A stretch of DNA of 64,000 nucleotides from Streptomyces capitiformicae (GCF_002214185.1 NZ_CP022161.1:7819486-7883485); one strand, 5' to 3'; positions 51,158 to 60,030 are shown, counted from the first letter of the stretch. Notes: generated from the letters alone by a model not told the origin. Translations and numbers: made by a program.

Positions 51158-52704
51158 GACGCGCCCTCCCTCTGCCTGTCCGACGGAACGCCATGAATGT
51201 CCGCCCAGATCTCGGTGAACCGATCGAGCAACGCCGCCGCCGCGCTCACGTCCCCCGTCAGCGGCCGGTCGGCCGGGTCCGCGTCGAGCACGGCCTCCGC
51301 CAGCTCCAGCGCCCGCCCGACGGGCAGCTCCGGGTCCGCCTTGAGGTCACGCTGGCGCAGCGCCCGTACGGCGGCGACGAGTTCGCAGCCGACGACGAGA
51401 CGGTACGCGCCGCACGCCCGCAGTGTCTGACGTGCGGCGAGCGAGGCGAAGCTGGCCTGTTCCTCGACGCCCCGGGAGAGTACAGCGTGGCCGAGCGACG
51501 CGGGCGCGGAGAAGGCGCGCAGGTCACCGAGGGCGGCTCCGGCGGCGTACTCCAGGATCATCACCCCCGACGAGGCGGGCTCGTGGTCGGCGAGGAAGGG
51601 CCGCAGCCGTGTGTACGCGGGCTCGTTGAGCGACGACAGCCGGGACGTCGACAGGCGTGCCACCTGGGTAACCGCCAGTCTGAAGTGGTCGAGGGCGAGG
51701 GCGAGCTGGGCCTGGTAGAAGCCGCCGTGATGGTACGCGGCCATGTCCTCGGGGCAGATCAGCGGGTTCTCCGCGGCCGCGTTGAGCTCCACCTCCAGCA
51801 CCCGCTCCAACGCGTCCGCCGCGTCCAGCGCCGGCCCGTGGATCTGGGGCAGGCAGCGGAAGCCGTACGGGTCCTGGATCCGCCCGAGCGGCGGAGTGGG
51901 GCGCTCGTCCGCGCCGATCAACGCCCGCATGCGCCGGGCCACTTCGCGCGACCCCCGATGGGCGCGAGCGACGTGTACGGGCGCCGCGTACGCCTCGTGC
52001 GAGCCGTCCACGGCGATCAGGGAGAGCGCGGCGACGACCTGGGTGGCGGCGATCAGCCCTCGCAACTCGTGCAGGGCGAGCGCGGCCTGGCCGAGGGTGA
52101 GGGCGTTGCTGCTGATCAGCGCGAGGGCGTCGTTGTTGTCCAGCGGCTGGGGCGCGGGGGCGCCGGAGCCGACCCACGGATGTTCGCCGGCCAGCGCGAG
52201 CCCCATCTGGGCGAGCGCCGCGATGTCACCCGTGCCGACCGAGCCGAACTCGTTCACCACGGGGTGCGCCCCGCTCTCCAGCGCCTCGCACAGCGCGGTG
52301 ACGACGGTCGGGCGGAGCCCGGCGCCACCGGCGAGCACCTGGTTGGCGCGTACGGCGAGCATCGCCCGTACCTGTCGGGCGGGCAGTTCCTCCCCGATGG
52401 CGCCCGCGTGGCTGCGCAGCAGGCGCAGGCCGTGCTCGGCGGCGGCCTCGGTGGGCACGTCCTCGGTGCGGTTGGCGCCGACACCGGTGGAGCGGCCGTA
52501 GACGCGTCCGGTGGCCGCGATGCGGCGGGCGGCGTCCCAGGCCTCCTCGACCCGCCGCATCGCCTCGCTGCCGGGGACGGGCCGGGCGTGCCCGTCGGCG
52601 AGCCGTACGACGTCGGCGACGCCGAGCGCGTGCCCGTCGAGGACGACGAGACCGGGCGCGGCGGCGACGGCGGCCGGCGCGCCCACCATCCGAGAGGACC
52701 TCAC
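51154..52704 (-). CDS. Ammonia-lyase (HAL/PAL) homologue lacking the MIO triad
   Basis: 516 residues from GTG 52704 (AAGGAGG upstream). Family features: RVYGRSTGVGANRT (Tyr69 loop), PQPLDNNDALALISSNALTL, QDPYGFRCLPQIHGP, and a typical helical body. In active HAL/PAL the sequence GSVGASGDLAPL forms the MIO cofactor from Ala-Ser-Gly; here it is GSVGTGDIAAL (154-163), one residue shorter, so Ala-Ser-Gly is absent. The protein may be a cofactor-less variant with other chemistry or an inactive homologue. Coupled to an RpiR regulator. Confidence 0.85.
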   Translation of the reverse strand: MRSSRMVGAPAAVAAAPGLVVLDGHALGVADVVRLADGHARPVPGSEAMRRVEEAWDAARRIAATGRVYGRSTGVGANRTEDVPTEAAAEHGLRLLRSHAGAIGEELPARQVRAMLAVRANQVLAGGAGLRPTVVTALCEALESGAHPVVNEFGSVGTGDIAALAQMGLALAGEHPWVGSGAPAPQPLDNNDALALISSNALTLGQAALALHELRGLIAATQVVAALSLIAVDGSHEAYAAPVHVARAHRGSREVARRMRALIGADERPTPPLGRIQDPYGFRCLPQIHGPALDAADALERVLEVELNAAAENPLICPEDMAAYHHGGFYQAQLALALDHFRLAVTQVARLSTSRLSSLNEPAYTRLRPFLADHEPASSGVMILEYAAGAALGDLRAFSAPASLGHAVLSRGVEEQASFASLAARQTLRACGAYRLVVGCELVAAVRALRQRDLKADPELPVGRALELAEAVLDADPADRPLTGDVSAAAALLDRFTEIWADIHGVPSDRQREGAS

Positions 52705-52785
52705 CCGCGGCCTCCTTGCCCCTCACGCAGACACAACATATTCAGACACCGAGAACTCTGCATGAGGTCATACAGGCCGGGCAAG

Positions 52786-52849
52786 GAGAGCCGGGCGGAA
52801 ACAGGGGGAATGGAGGGAGAGCCGGGCGGAAACAGGGGGGCTAGCCCCC
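52786..52849. repeat. Direct repeat and palindrome upstream of the lyase gene
   Basis: Two 23-bp copies of gagagccgggcggaaacaggggg, 31 bp apart (52786-52808, 52817-52839), then a ggggggctagccccc palindrome (52835-52849). They lie between the lyase start and the membrane protein start and could be regulatory. Confidence 0.6.
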
Positions 52850-52885
52850 GTGCCAAGCCACCCCCGGCTCCCTACCGTGAAGAGC

Positions 52886-53347
52886 ATGACCGGAATGGAT
52901 GCCCGTGACGCGCAGCTCAAGGACGCCGACCTCAAGGACGCCGAGCTGAAGAAGGAACTCGCCGCCACCCTGCACGCCCGCAGAGAGCTGGGTGAGGACT
53001 ACGAGTCGGCGCTCGTCGAGTCGTTCCTGGAGAAGGTCGACCAGCGCATCGACGGCGCGGTGGACCGCCGGGTACGGCGTCAGGTCGCGGAGCAGCAGAT
53101 GGTGGTGGCCCGCGGCGCCCGTTCCCCCAAGTCCACCGACTCCTTCGGCGAACGGTACGGCTTCGGGATCGTCTCCCTGGTCGTCGCGCTCCCCCTCACC
53201 GGCATCGGCGGCGGCGGCGCCGGCCTCCCCGGCCTGATCGTCACCTGGATGGGCATCGTGGGCGTGAACGTGGCGTGGGCACTGCGAACGTCGCCGCGCG
53301 TGGGCAAGCGGGGCCGCAAGAGCGCTGACTCGGAGTGGGAGGAGTAG
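52886..53347 (+). CDS. Integral membrane protein, 153 aa
   Basis: ATG 52886. A highly charged cytoplasmic N-terminus with Lys-Asp-Ala/Glu repeats (AQLKDADLKDAELKKE), helical to ~80, then two transmembrane segments (FGIVSLVVALPLTGIGGGGA, GLIVTWMGIVGVNVAWAL) and a basic/acidic tail. Function unknown. Followed by short cccggagcagt tandem repeats (three 11-bp copies just after the stop) and a terminator. Confidence 0.75.
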   Translation: MTGMDARDAQLKDADLKDAELKKELAATLHARRELGEDYESALVESFLEKVDQRIDGAVDRRVRRQVAEQQMVVARGARSPKSTDSFGERYGFGIVSLVVALPLTGIGGGGAGLPGLIVTWMGIVGVNVAWALRTSPRVGKRGRKSADSEWEE

Positions 53348-53408
53348 CCCCGGAGCAGTCCCGGAGCAGTCCCGGAACAGTCACGAAGGGGTCCCCGGAG
53401 GAGATATG

Positions 53409-53464
53409 CGCGGGGACCGCCGCACCCCCGTTTGACGGGGGGCGGGACGACGGCGGTCCCCGCG
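53409..53464. terminator. Hairpin after the membrane protein gene
   Basis: A 14-bp perfect stem (53409-53422 with 53451-53464) with an inner ccccc/ggggg pair. The rest of the gap to 53738 holds no recognisable gene. Confidence 0.85.
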
Positions 53465-53737
53465 AGGGACGCGGGCCGGGTCAGGGCTTGGCTTGCGCGT
53501 CCGTGGCGTCCATGGAGGTCCGGGAGCCGCTCCGGAGGTCCTTGGCGCCGTTCGCTGCCGGCCGGGGCGGGGAGCCGCTCCCGCCCTGCCGACACCCACT
53601 AATGTGCCGGACGCGTGTTAAGCGGGTGCTGCGCGGACGTGACACGCTGGTACCACTTCCGCGAAGTTAAACCCGGAACTCGCGCAAATCTTCGACTCCA
53701 GGGCCCCGTTGAGCGCGGTTTCTCCCGCTTCCTATGG

Positions 53738-53781
53738 CTTCTCTCTTGCTTCTCTCTTGCTTCTCTCTTGCTTCTCTACTG
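53738..53781. repeat. 11-bp tandem repeat over the cystathionine beta-synthase stop
   Basis: Three perfect cttctctcttg units and a variant (cttctctactg). The variant unit contains the stop codon of the CBS gene on the minus strand, so the repeat extends from the 3' untranslated region into the end of the gene. Confidence 0.9.
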
Positions 53782-55170
53782 CTTCGCGCCGCCCCTGGCG
53801 AGGAACGAGAGCAGGTCCTGCCGGCTCACCACACCCGTCGGCTTGCCCTCGACGAGCACGATCGCCGCGTCGGCCGAACCGAGCACGGACATCAGGTCGC
53901 CCACCGGCTCACCGGAGCCGACCTGCGGCAGCGGCGCCGACATGTGCTTCTCCAGGGGGTCGTCGAGCGAGGCCCGCTGGGTGAACAGCGCGTCGAGCAG
54001 CTCCCGTTCGACCACCGACCCCACGACCTCGGCGGCCATGACGTCCGGGTGCCCGGCGCCCGGCTTCACGATGGGCATCTGCGAGACGCCGTACTCCCGC
54101 AGCACCTCGATCGCCTGACCGACCGTCTCGTCCGGGTGCATGTGGACGAGGGACGGCATGGCGCCGTGCTCCTTGTGGTCGAGTACGTCGGCGACGCGCG
54201 CGCTCGGCCCCTCGTCCTCCAGGAAGCCGTAGTCGGCCATCCATTCGTCATTGAAGATCTTGCTCAGGTACCCGCGCCCGCTGTCCGGCAGCAGCACGAC
54301 CACGACGTCGTCCGGCCCGAGCCGCTCGGCGACCCGCAGCGCCGCGACGACGGCCATGCCGCACGACCCGCCGACGAGCAGCCCCTCCTCCTTCGCCAAC
54401 CGCCGGGTCATCTGGAAGGAGTCCTTGTCGGACACGGCGACGATCTCGTCGGCGACGGTCCGGTCGTAGGCGGTCGGCCAGAAGTCCTCACCGACGCCCT
54501 CGACGAGATACGGCCGCCCGGACCCGCCCGAGTACACGGACCCCTCGGGGTCGGCCCCGATGACCTGGACGCGCCCCTCACTGGCGTCCTTGAGGTACCG
54601 CCCGGTCCCGGAGATGGTGCCGCCGGTGCCCACCCCCGCCACGAAGTGGGTGATCTTCCCCTCCGTCTGCTCCCACAGCTCAGGGCCGGTCGAGTGGTAG
54701 TGGGAGAGCGGGTTGTTCGGGTTGGAGTACTGGTCCGGCTTCCAGGCGCCCGGCGTCTCGCGCACCAGCCGGTCGGAGACGTTGTAGTACGAGTCGGGGT
54801 GCTCGGGATCGACGGCGGTCGGGCAGACCACGACCTCGGCCCCGTACGCCCGGAGCACATTGATCTTGTCGGTGCTCACCTTGTCGGGGCACACGAAGAT
54901 GCACTTGTACCCCTTCTGCTGCGCCACGATGGCCAGCCCCACGCCGGTGTTTCCGCTGGTGGGCTCGACGATCGTGCCGCCCGGCTTCAGCTCCCCGCTC
55001 TGCTCCGCCGCCTCGATCATGCGCAGCGCGATGCGGTCCTTCACGGAGCCGCCGGGATTGAAGTACTCGACCTTGGCCAGGACGGTCGCCTGAATGCCCT
55101 CGGTCACGCTGTTGAGCCTCAGCAGCGGGGTGTTGCCGACGAGGCTGATCATCGAGTCGTGGAATTGCAC
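53776..55170 (-). CDS. Cystathionine beta-synthase
   Basis: 464 residues. PLP enzyme that joins homocysteine and serine in transsulfuration. PLP Lys in FNPGGSVKDRIALRMIEA, PTSGNTGVGLA, phosphate-binding GVGTGGTISGTGRYL, and a C-terminal pair of CBS domains (SLVHMHPDETVGQAIEVLRE, APLPQVGSGEPVGDLMSVLG). Full-length and in frame. The start ATG 55170 precedes a ~345-bp gap with an inverted-repeat element. Confidence 0.92.
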   Translation of the reverse strand: MQFHDSMISLVGNTPLLRLNSVTEGIQATVLAKVEYFNPGGSVKDRIALRMIEAAEQSGELKPGGTIVEPTSGNTGVGLAIVAQQKGYKCIFVCPDKVSTDKINVLRAYGAEVVVCPTAVDPEHPDSYYNVSDRLVRETPGAWKPDQYSNPNNPLSHYHSTGPELWEQTEGKITHFVAGVGTGGTISGTGRYLKDASEGRVQVIGADPEGSVYSGGSGRPYLVEGVGEDFWPTAYDRTVADEIVAVSDKDSFQMTRRLAKEEGLLVGGSCGMAVVAALRVAERLGPDDVVVVLLPDSGRGYLSKIFNDEWMADYGFLEDEGPSARVADVLDHKEHGAMPSLVHMHPDETVGQAIEVLREYGVSQMPIVKPGAGHPDVMAAEVVGSVVERELLDALFTQRASLDDPLEKHMSAPLPQVGSGEPVGDLMSVLGSADAAIVLVEGKPTGVVSRQDLLSFLARGGAKQ

Positions 55171-55308
55171 CGTTGTCTCCGGAGCTGCAAAAAGGGATGG
55201 TCGTGATGTTCCGCCAGCCTAAGCCCCGCTCCTGCTGATCCCCTCATGTTCACATCTCGTCTGGATTGGCCGAGGGCCGCTTCGGGGCAAGGAGTGGTTG
55301 TACGGCTA

Positions 55309-55493
55309 GGGCCTGTCTTCCCGATCGGGCCGGCTTCGGGCCACGGCGCCCGATGGCCACCGGTGAGCGGGGCCTGGCTCGTGCAGCTGCAGGGCGGAGG
55401 AGGGCGTCGACGCGGAGCGTCGGCAACCGACGACAACGCCGCAGATGTGCGTGCCAGGCCCCGCGCCCTAGGCCTGAGCCGGAAGACAGGCCC
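55309..55493. mobile_element. Putative MITE-like inverted-repeat element
   Basis: A 185-bp block bounded by perfect 13-bp inverted repeats (gggcctgtcttcc at 55309-55321, its complement at 55481-55493), with a nested 12-bp inverted repeat (55367-55378 with 55453-55464). It has no coding frame that looks real. It sits between divergent CBS and SGNH hydrolase genes. I recall similar blocks being repeated in other Streptomyces genomes, which cannot be checked here. Confidence 0.55.
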
Positions 55494-55516
55494 GCAAAAG
55501 GAGGTGGCGGCGACGC

Positions 55517-56644
55517 ATGTCGAGCATGTCTAGGGCGAGGGTGGCCCGGCGCATCGCGGCGGGCGCGGCGTACGGGGGCGGTGGCATCGGCCTGGTCGGT
55601 GCGGCGGCCGTCGGGGTGCTGCTGGCCGAGGTGCGGATGGCCAAGCGCCATGTGGGCAACGGGAACAGCCCGCATCCGCCGAGCGCGGAGGGCCTGTACG
55701 GCCGTTCGTACGGCAGCCGGTACGGCCGCCCGTTCGGCTCGCACACCGGCTCTCACACCGGCTCGCACACCGGTCCGCACGACGGCTCGCACACCGGTTC
55801 GCACGACGCCCCCGACGACCCCCCGCTCCGGCTGGTCATGCTCGGCGACTCCACCGCCGCCGGCCAGGGCGTCCACCGGGCCCGGCAGACCCCGGGCGCC
55901 CTCCTCGCCTCGGGGCTCGCGGCGGTGGCCGAGCGTCCGGTGGAGCTCCGCAACGTCGCGCTGCCGGGAGCCCAGTCGGACGACCTGGACCGTCAGGTGA
56001 CGCTGGTCCTGGAGGACCCGGCCCAGGTCCCCGACATCTGCGTGATCATGATCGGCGCGAACGACGTGACCCACCGGATGCCCCCGACCCGCTCGGTACG
56101 CCATCTCTCGGCCGCGGTACGCCGCCTGCGCACGGCCGGCGCCGAGGTCGTGGTCGGCACCTGCCCCGACCTCGGCACGATCGAGCCGGTCCAGCAGCCC
56201 TTGCGCTGGCTCGCTCGGCGGGCCTCTCGTCAGCTGGCGGCCGCGCAGACGATCGGAGCCGTCGAGCAGGGTGGCCGCACCGTGTCGCTGGGCGACCTCC
56301 TCGGCCCCGAGTTCGCACAGAACCCCCGCGAACTGTTCGGCCCCGATAACTACCACCCCTCCGCGGAGGGGTACGCGACGGCCGCGATGGCCGTGCTGCC
56401 GACCGTCTGCGCGGCCCTCGGGCTGTGGCCGGCGGAGGAGGAGCGCCCCGACGTCAGCCGCCGCGAGGGCTTCCTGCCGGTGGCTCGCGCCGCCGCCGAG
56501 GCCGCGTCCGAAGCCGGCACCGAGGTGACGGCCGCCATGCCTACGGGGCCTCGTGGGCCTTGGGCTCTGCTGAAGCGGCGGCGTCGGCGGAGGGTGCCGG
56601 CGACGGATCCGGCCCCCACGACGGCCGCGGAGCCGTCCGCCTAA
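55517..56644 (+). CDS. SGNH/GDSL-family hydrolase
   Basis: 375 residues from ATG 55517 (AAAGGAGGTGG upstream). N-terminal membrane anchor (GGGGIGLVGAAAVGVLLAEV), a Gly-Ser-His-Thr repeat linker made of 12-bp units (GSHTGSHTGSHTG), then the hydrolase: block I LRLVMLGDSTAAGQG, block III MIGANDVT and block V DNYHPSAEGY, giving Ser, Asn and Asp/His catalytic residues. Ends in a Lys/Arg-rich tail. Probably a cell-surface esterase or lipase. Confidence 0.88.
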   Translation: MSSMSRARVARRIAAGAAYGGGGIGLVGAAAVGVLLAEVRMAKRHVGNGNSPHPPSAEGLYGRSYGSRYGRPFGSHTGSHTGSHTGPHDGSHTGSHDAPDDPPLRLVMLGDSTAAGQGVHRARQTPGALLASGLAAVAERPVELRNVALPGAQSDDLDRQVTLVLEDPAQVPDICVIMIGANDVTHRMPPTRSVRHLSAAVRRLRTAGAEVVVGTCPDLGTIEPVQQPLRWLARRASRQLAAAQTIGAVEQGGRTVSLGDLLGPEFAQNPRELFGPDNYHPSAEGYATAAMAVLPTVCAALGLWPAEEERPDVSRREGFLPVARAAAEAASEAGTEVTAAMPTGPRGPWALLKRRRRRRVPATDPAPTTAAEPSA

Positions 56645-56727
56645 GGGCTCGGTCAGGACGGTGCGCTGACGACTGCGGGCGGGTGGGGGCTTGTCGCGCC
56701 CCGCGGCGGAGCCGCATATCGATACAG

Positions 56728-56803
56728 CCCCGCACCCCTGAAAAGCAGGGGCTGCGCCCCGTGCTTTTCGGCCCGCAGGGCCGTGTCTTTCAGGGGCGCG
56801 GGG
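56728..56803. repeat. GC-rich dispersed inverted-repeat element, copy 3
   Basis: ccccgcacccctgaaa (56728-56743) pairs with tttcaggggcgcgggg (56788-56803) with one mismatch; the core ggggcgcggggaa is shared with copies 1, 2 and 4. It is downstream of the SGNH hydrolase gene. Confidence 0.75.
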
Positions 56804-56845
56804 AACCCCATCCGTACCCCCACCCCATGAGGCACCTGACCCAAA

Positions 56846-56860
56846 AAGCAAGCGCTTAGA
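56846..56860. promoter_or_regulatory. Palindromic operator before the thiolase gene
   Basis: aagcaagcgcttaga carries the aagcgctt core (56850-56857), 100 bp before the acetyl-CoA acetyltransferase start. Similar palindromes precede fatty acid and thiolase genes in actinomycetes, where TetR-family repressors bind. The regulator is not in this window. Confidence 0.5.
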
Positions 56861-56959
56861 AAAGTGCGGTCGGTGTCACACCCTCATGCGCGTGACCCGA
56901 ACCATACGTACGGGTAACTTCACCACAGCCCTGCAATCCCGTACGCCAATGGAGCCGTG

Positions 56960-58180
56960 ATGCCCGAAGCCGTGATCGTCTCAGCCGCCCGCTCCCCGAT
57001 CGGCCGCGCGGGCAAGGGCTCGCTCAAGGACCTCCGCCCCGACGACCTGACCGCCACGATCATCCAGGCGGCCCTCGACAAGGTCCCGGCGCTGGACCCC
57101 AAGGACATCGACGACCTGATGCTCGGCTGCGGCCTCCCCGGCGGCGAGTCGGGCCACAACCTGGGCCGGATCGTGGCCGTACAGATGGGCATGGACCATC
57201 TGCCGGGCTGCACCATCACCCGTTACTGTTCCTCCTCGCTGCAGACCTCCCGTATGGCCCTGCACGCCATCAAGGCCGGCGAGGGCGACGTCTTCATCTC
57301 GGCCGGTGTCGAGACGGTGTCCCGCATGATCAAGGGCAGCTCCGACGGCATGCCCGACACCCACAACCCCCTCTTCGCCGACGCCGAGGCCCGTACGGAG
57401 GCGGTCTCCAAGTCGACCGGCGCCGGCTGGCACGACCCGCGCGAGGACGGCCTGCTGCCCGACCCCTACATCGCGATGGGCCAGACCGCCGAGAACCTGG
57501 CCCGGCACTGGGGTGTGACCCGTCAGGAGATGGACGAGTTCGGCGTCCGCTCGCAGAACCTCGCCGAGGAGGCCATCAAGAAGGGCTTCTGGGAGCGCGA
57601 GATCACCCCGGTGACACTCCCCGACGGCACGGTCGTCAGCAAGGACGACGGCCCGCGCCCGGGCGTCACCCTGGAGGCCGTCCAGGGCCTGAAGCCGGTC
57701 TTCCGCGAGGACGGCCTGGTCACGGCCGGCAACTGCTGCCCGCTGAACGACGGCGCCGCCGCCCTGGTGATCATGTCCGACACCAAGGCGCGCGAGCTGG
57801 GGCTCACGCCCCTCGCCCGTATCGTCTCCACCGGCGTGTCCGGCCTCTCCCCCGAGATCATGGGCTACGGCCCCGTCGAGGCATCGAAGCAGGCCCTCGC
57901 CCGCGCGGGCCTGACCATCGACGACATCGACCTCGTCGAGATCAACGAGGCCTTCGCCGCCCAGGTGATCCCCTCGTACCGCGACCTGAACATCCCGCTG
58001 GACAAGCTGAACGTCAACGGCGGCGCCATCGCCGTCGGCCACCCGTTCGGCATGACCGGTGCCCGCATCACCGCCACACTGATCAACTCGCTCCAGTTCC
58101 ACGACAAGCAGTTCGGCCTGGAGACGATGTGCGTCGGCGGCGGCCAGGGCATGGCGATGGTCATCGAGCGCCTCAGCTGA
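56960..58180 (+). CDS. Acetyl-CoA C-acetyltransferase (thiolase)
   Basis: 406 residues from ATG 56960 (GGAG at 56951-56954; a GTG at 56957 is adjacent). It condenses or cleaves acyl-CoA with acetyl-CoA. Nucleophile Cys in CTITRYCSSSLQT, NEAFAAQVIPSYRD, GAIAVGHPFGMTGARI with its His, and the second Cys in TMCVGGGQGMAM. Full-length. Ends before a strong terminator. Confidence 0.93.
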   Translation: MPEAVIVSAARSPIGRAGKGSLKDLRPDDLTATIIQAALDKVPALDPKDIDDLMLGCGLPGGESGHNLGRIVAVQMGMDHLPGCTITRYCSSSLQTSRMALHAIKAGEGDVFISAGVETVSRMIKGSSDGMPDTHNPLFADAEARTEAVSKSTGAGWHDPREDGLLPDPYIAMGQTAENLARHWGVTRQEMDEFGVRSQNLAEEAIKKGFWEREITPVTLPDGTVVSKDDGPRPGVTLEAVQGLKPVFREDGLVTAGNCCPLNDGAAALVIMSDTKARELGLTPLARIVSTGVSGLSPEIMGYGPVEASKQALARAGLTIDDIDLVEINEAFAAQVIPSYRDLNIPLDKLNVNGGAIAVGHPFGMTGARITATLINSLQFHDKQFGLETMCVGGGQGMAMVIERLS

Positions 58181-58221
58181 ACACCCTGGCGTCACCACCG
58201 CGGAACTCAGCGTGATTCTCT

Positions 58222-58256
58222 GGCCCAGAGCCCCGGAAACTCCGGGGCTCTGGGCC
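58222..58256. terminator. Terminator after the thiolase gene
   Basis: A 16-bp perfect stem (58222-58237 with 58241-58256) with a 3-base loop. Confidence 0.92.
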
Positions 58257-58454
58257 GATTTGTGATCCAATCTCCCCCAGGATGTGACCTATCTCCCCCC
58301 GGAGAGCGATTTACGCAGCTCAGGGGCGTTTCACCACCAAACATCGGGCCAAAAATCATGCCCGTTTCGTGACGTTACGCACTGACAGCTGGTTAGTCCG
58401 CCCTTCAAGCTGATGTAGGAAGTCGGGGGTCGACTTTGAACCGGGAGTACGTCA

Positions 58455-59246
58455 GTGAGCGCCATGCCGATCGCCTTGCTGCTCACCACGGCCGCCACCG
58501 CCGTCGTGGGCGTCGTCGTCCTGCGCACCCTCACGGGTCTGCGCCGACAGGTCGCCGCGCTCCACGCCGAGCTGGCCGAGGGCCGGGCCGCGGGTGTGCG
58601 GCCCGTCGTACCGGCCGCCCGTCCGGCCGCCGACGCGGAGGAGATACGCGCCGCCGTGGCCGAGGCGCTGGCCGAGGAGCGGGAGCGTGAGCTGGCCGAG
58701 GCGCGGGCGTTCTGGGCCGCCCAGGAGGCGCGTGACGCCACGGACGCGCCCTCCCTGCTGGGTCTGCCCGACAGTGAGCTGTTCCTGCCCCGACAGTCCG
58801 ATTTCGCGGGCCTGGAGCACCTCGAACCGGTGACCGAGCCGAGCCTCGAGGGCGACGAGTTCGCCGGGGAGTCCGCGGAACTGGCCGCGGCCCGCCGCCG
58901 CCACCCCTCGCACCCCGACTTCGTCCCGGTGCAGTCCCCGGTCACCAACGACCACGAGCGCACGGTCGCCTGCCTGGAGGACCTCGCCGCCTCCCGCACC
59001 GAGCTGGCCGACGTCCGTCCGGGCCCCCTCGGCACCCTCGACGTCTACGTCTTCGCCGACGGCACCACCCTCTGCATGACCCCCGGCCACCGCGAAACCG
59101 CCGAACGCCTCGCCGGCGCCCTCCGCACCGGCGACACCCCCGTCCTCCTGGGCGGCTCCGGCATCTCCGGCGCCTACACACTCACGTTCGAATGCGGCGA
59201 GGAAAAGGTCTACATCCTGGCGGACAGGGTCATAGCGTCGCTGTAG
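58455..59246 (+). CDS. Membrane-anchored protein with coiled-coil and beta-rich domain
   Basis: 263 residues from GTG 58455 (GGGAG upstream). One N-terminal helix (MPIALLLTTAATAVVGVVVL), an Ala/Glu-rich coiled-coil-like stretch (AEEIRAAVAEALAEERERELAE), an acidic linker, and a C-terminal domain (GTLDVYVFADGTTLCMTPGH, YTLTFECGEEKVYILADRVI). No family name is assigned. Followed by repeat copy 4. Confidence 0.75.
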   Translation: MSAMPIALLLTTAATAVVGVVVLRTLTGLRRQVAALHAELAEGRAAGVRPVVPAARPAADAEEIRAAVAEALAEERERELAEARAFWAAQEARDATDAPSLLGLPDSELFLPRQSDFAGLEHLEPVTEPSLEGDEFAGESAELAAARRRHPSHPDFVPVQSPVTNDHERTVACLEDLAASRTELADVRPGPLGTLDVYVFADGTTLCMTPGHRETAERLAGALRTGDTPVLLGGSGISGAYTLTFECGEEKVYILADRVIASL

Positions 59247-59254
59247 GGGTTCGT

Positions 59255-59345
59255 TTGCCACTGCCGGGTGCGGGCAGCGCCCCATCAGGGGCGCGCGGAG
59301 CTGCGCGACAAGCCACGAACAGCCCGCAGTCGCAAACGCTCGGAG
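59255..59345. repeat. GC-rich dispersed inverted-repeat element, copy 4
   Basis: gcgcccc (59278-59284) pairs with ggggcgc (59289-59295), followed by the core cggagctgcgcgacaagcc. It matches copies 1-3 in layout but is more diverged. It lies between convergent genes. Confidence 0.65.
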
Positions 59346-59384
59346 GCGGCAGCGGCCGAACACTCCCGGAGCCACTGGGCGCCC

Positions 59385-59696
59385 TCACACCCCAGCCCGC
59401 CGCTGCGCCTCCTCCACCAGCGCCACGGCCTCAGCCAACTCCGTCTCATCCCCCAAAACCAATGCGAGATCATTCCCGGCGACCATGACCTGATCAGCCG
59501 CCGCGAACATCCCCGCATCCGGCATCTCCCGAAGCGGCCCTCCGGGACACTCCAACCGCTGGGCACGCAGTGCCAACTCCCTGGCCAGCCCCAGCGCCTC
59601 CGCGGCAGCGCCCCGCTGCAGCCGGCTCTGCGGGGCAGCCCGCAACAGGTCGGCGAAATGATCCACGGCACGTGTCAACGGCGTCGTATCAAGCAC
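59385..59696 (-). CDS. Hypothetical helical protein, 103 aa
   Basis: ATG 59696 to stop at 59385. A soluble helical protein: MLDTTPLTRAVDHFADLLRA, AAEALGLARELALRAQRLE, DETELAEAVALVEEAQRR. GC3 and codon usage support coding. No family is recognised. Confidence 0.65.
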   Translation of the reverse strand: MLDTTPLTRAVDHFADLLRAAPQSRLQRGAAAEALGLARELALRAQRLECPGGPLREMPDAGMFAAADQVMVAGNDLALVLGDETELAEAVALVEEAQRRAGV

Positions 59697-59799
59697 GCCG
59701 CGAGCGTACGCGTCACAACGGGACTGTTGCCAACAGGCCGCGGCTCAGGCAACGTGACTTGAAGGACCGGCTTACATTCCCTTTCGTCCGGAGGCGCCG

Positions 59800-60030
59800 A
59801 TGTCCCAAGTCTTCTCCGAGGAGACCCATCGCAATCTGCTCGCCCGCATCCCCCACTGCACCGGTCGTGAAGTCTCCGACTGGCTGCGCAAAGTCGATGA
59901 AGGCCCCGCTCTCTTCAACTTCGAGGAGAAGGTCAGCTGGCTCCGGCACGAGTACGACCTCGCGTACGGCCACGCCAAAGCGATCGTTCACGAGTACGAC
60001 CTGAGGAGGGCTGCGCGCAAACTCCTCTGA
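59800..60030 (+). CDS. DUF4287-domain protein
   Basis: 76 residues; ATG 59800 with GGAGG upstream. The single domain HRNLLARIPHCTGREVSDWL, KVSWLRHEYDLAYGHAKAIV matches DUF4287, a small helical family of unknown function. Ended by a terminator. Confidence 0.85.
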   Translation: MSQVFSEETHRNLLARIPHCTGREVSDWLRKVDEGPALFNFEEKVSWLRHEYDLAYGHAKAIVHEYDLRRAARKLL

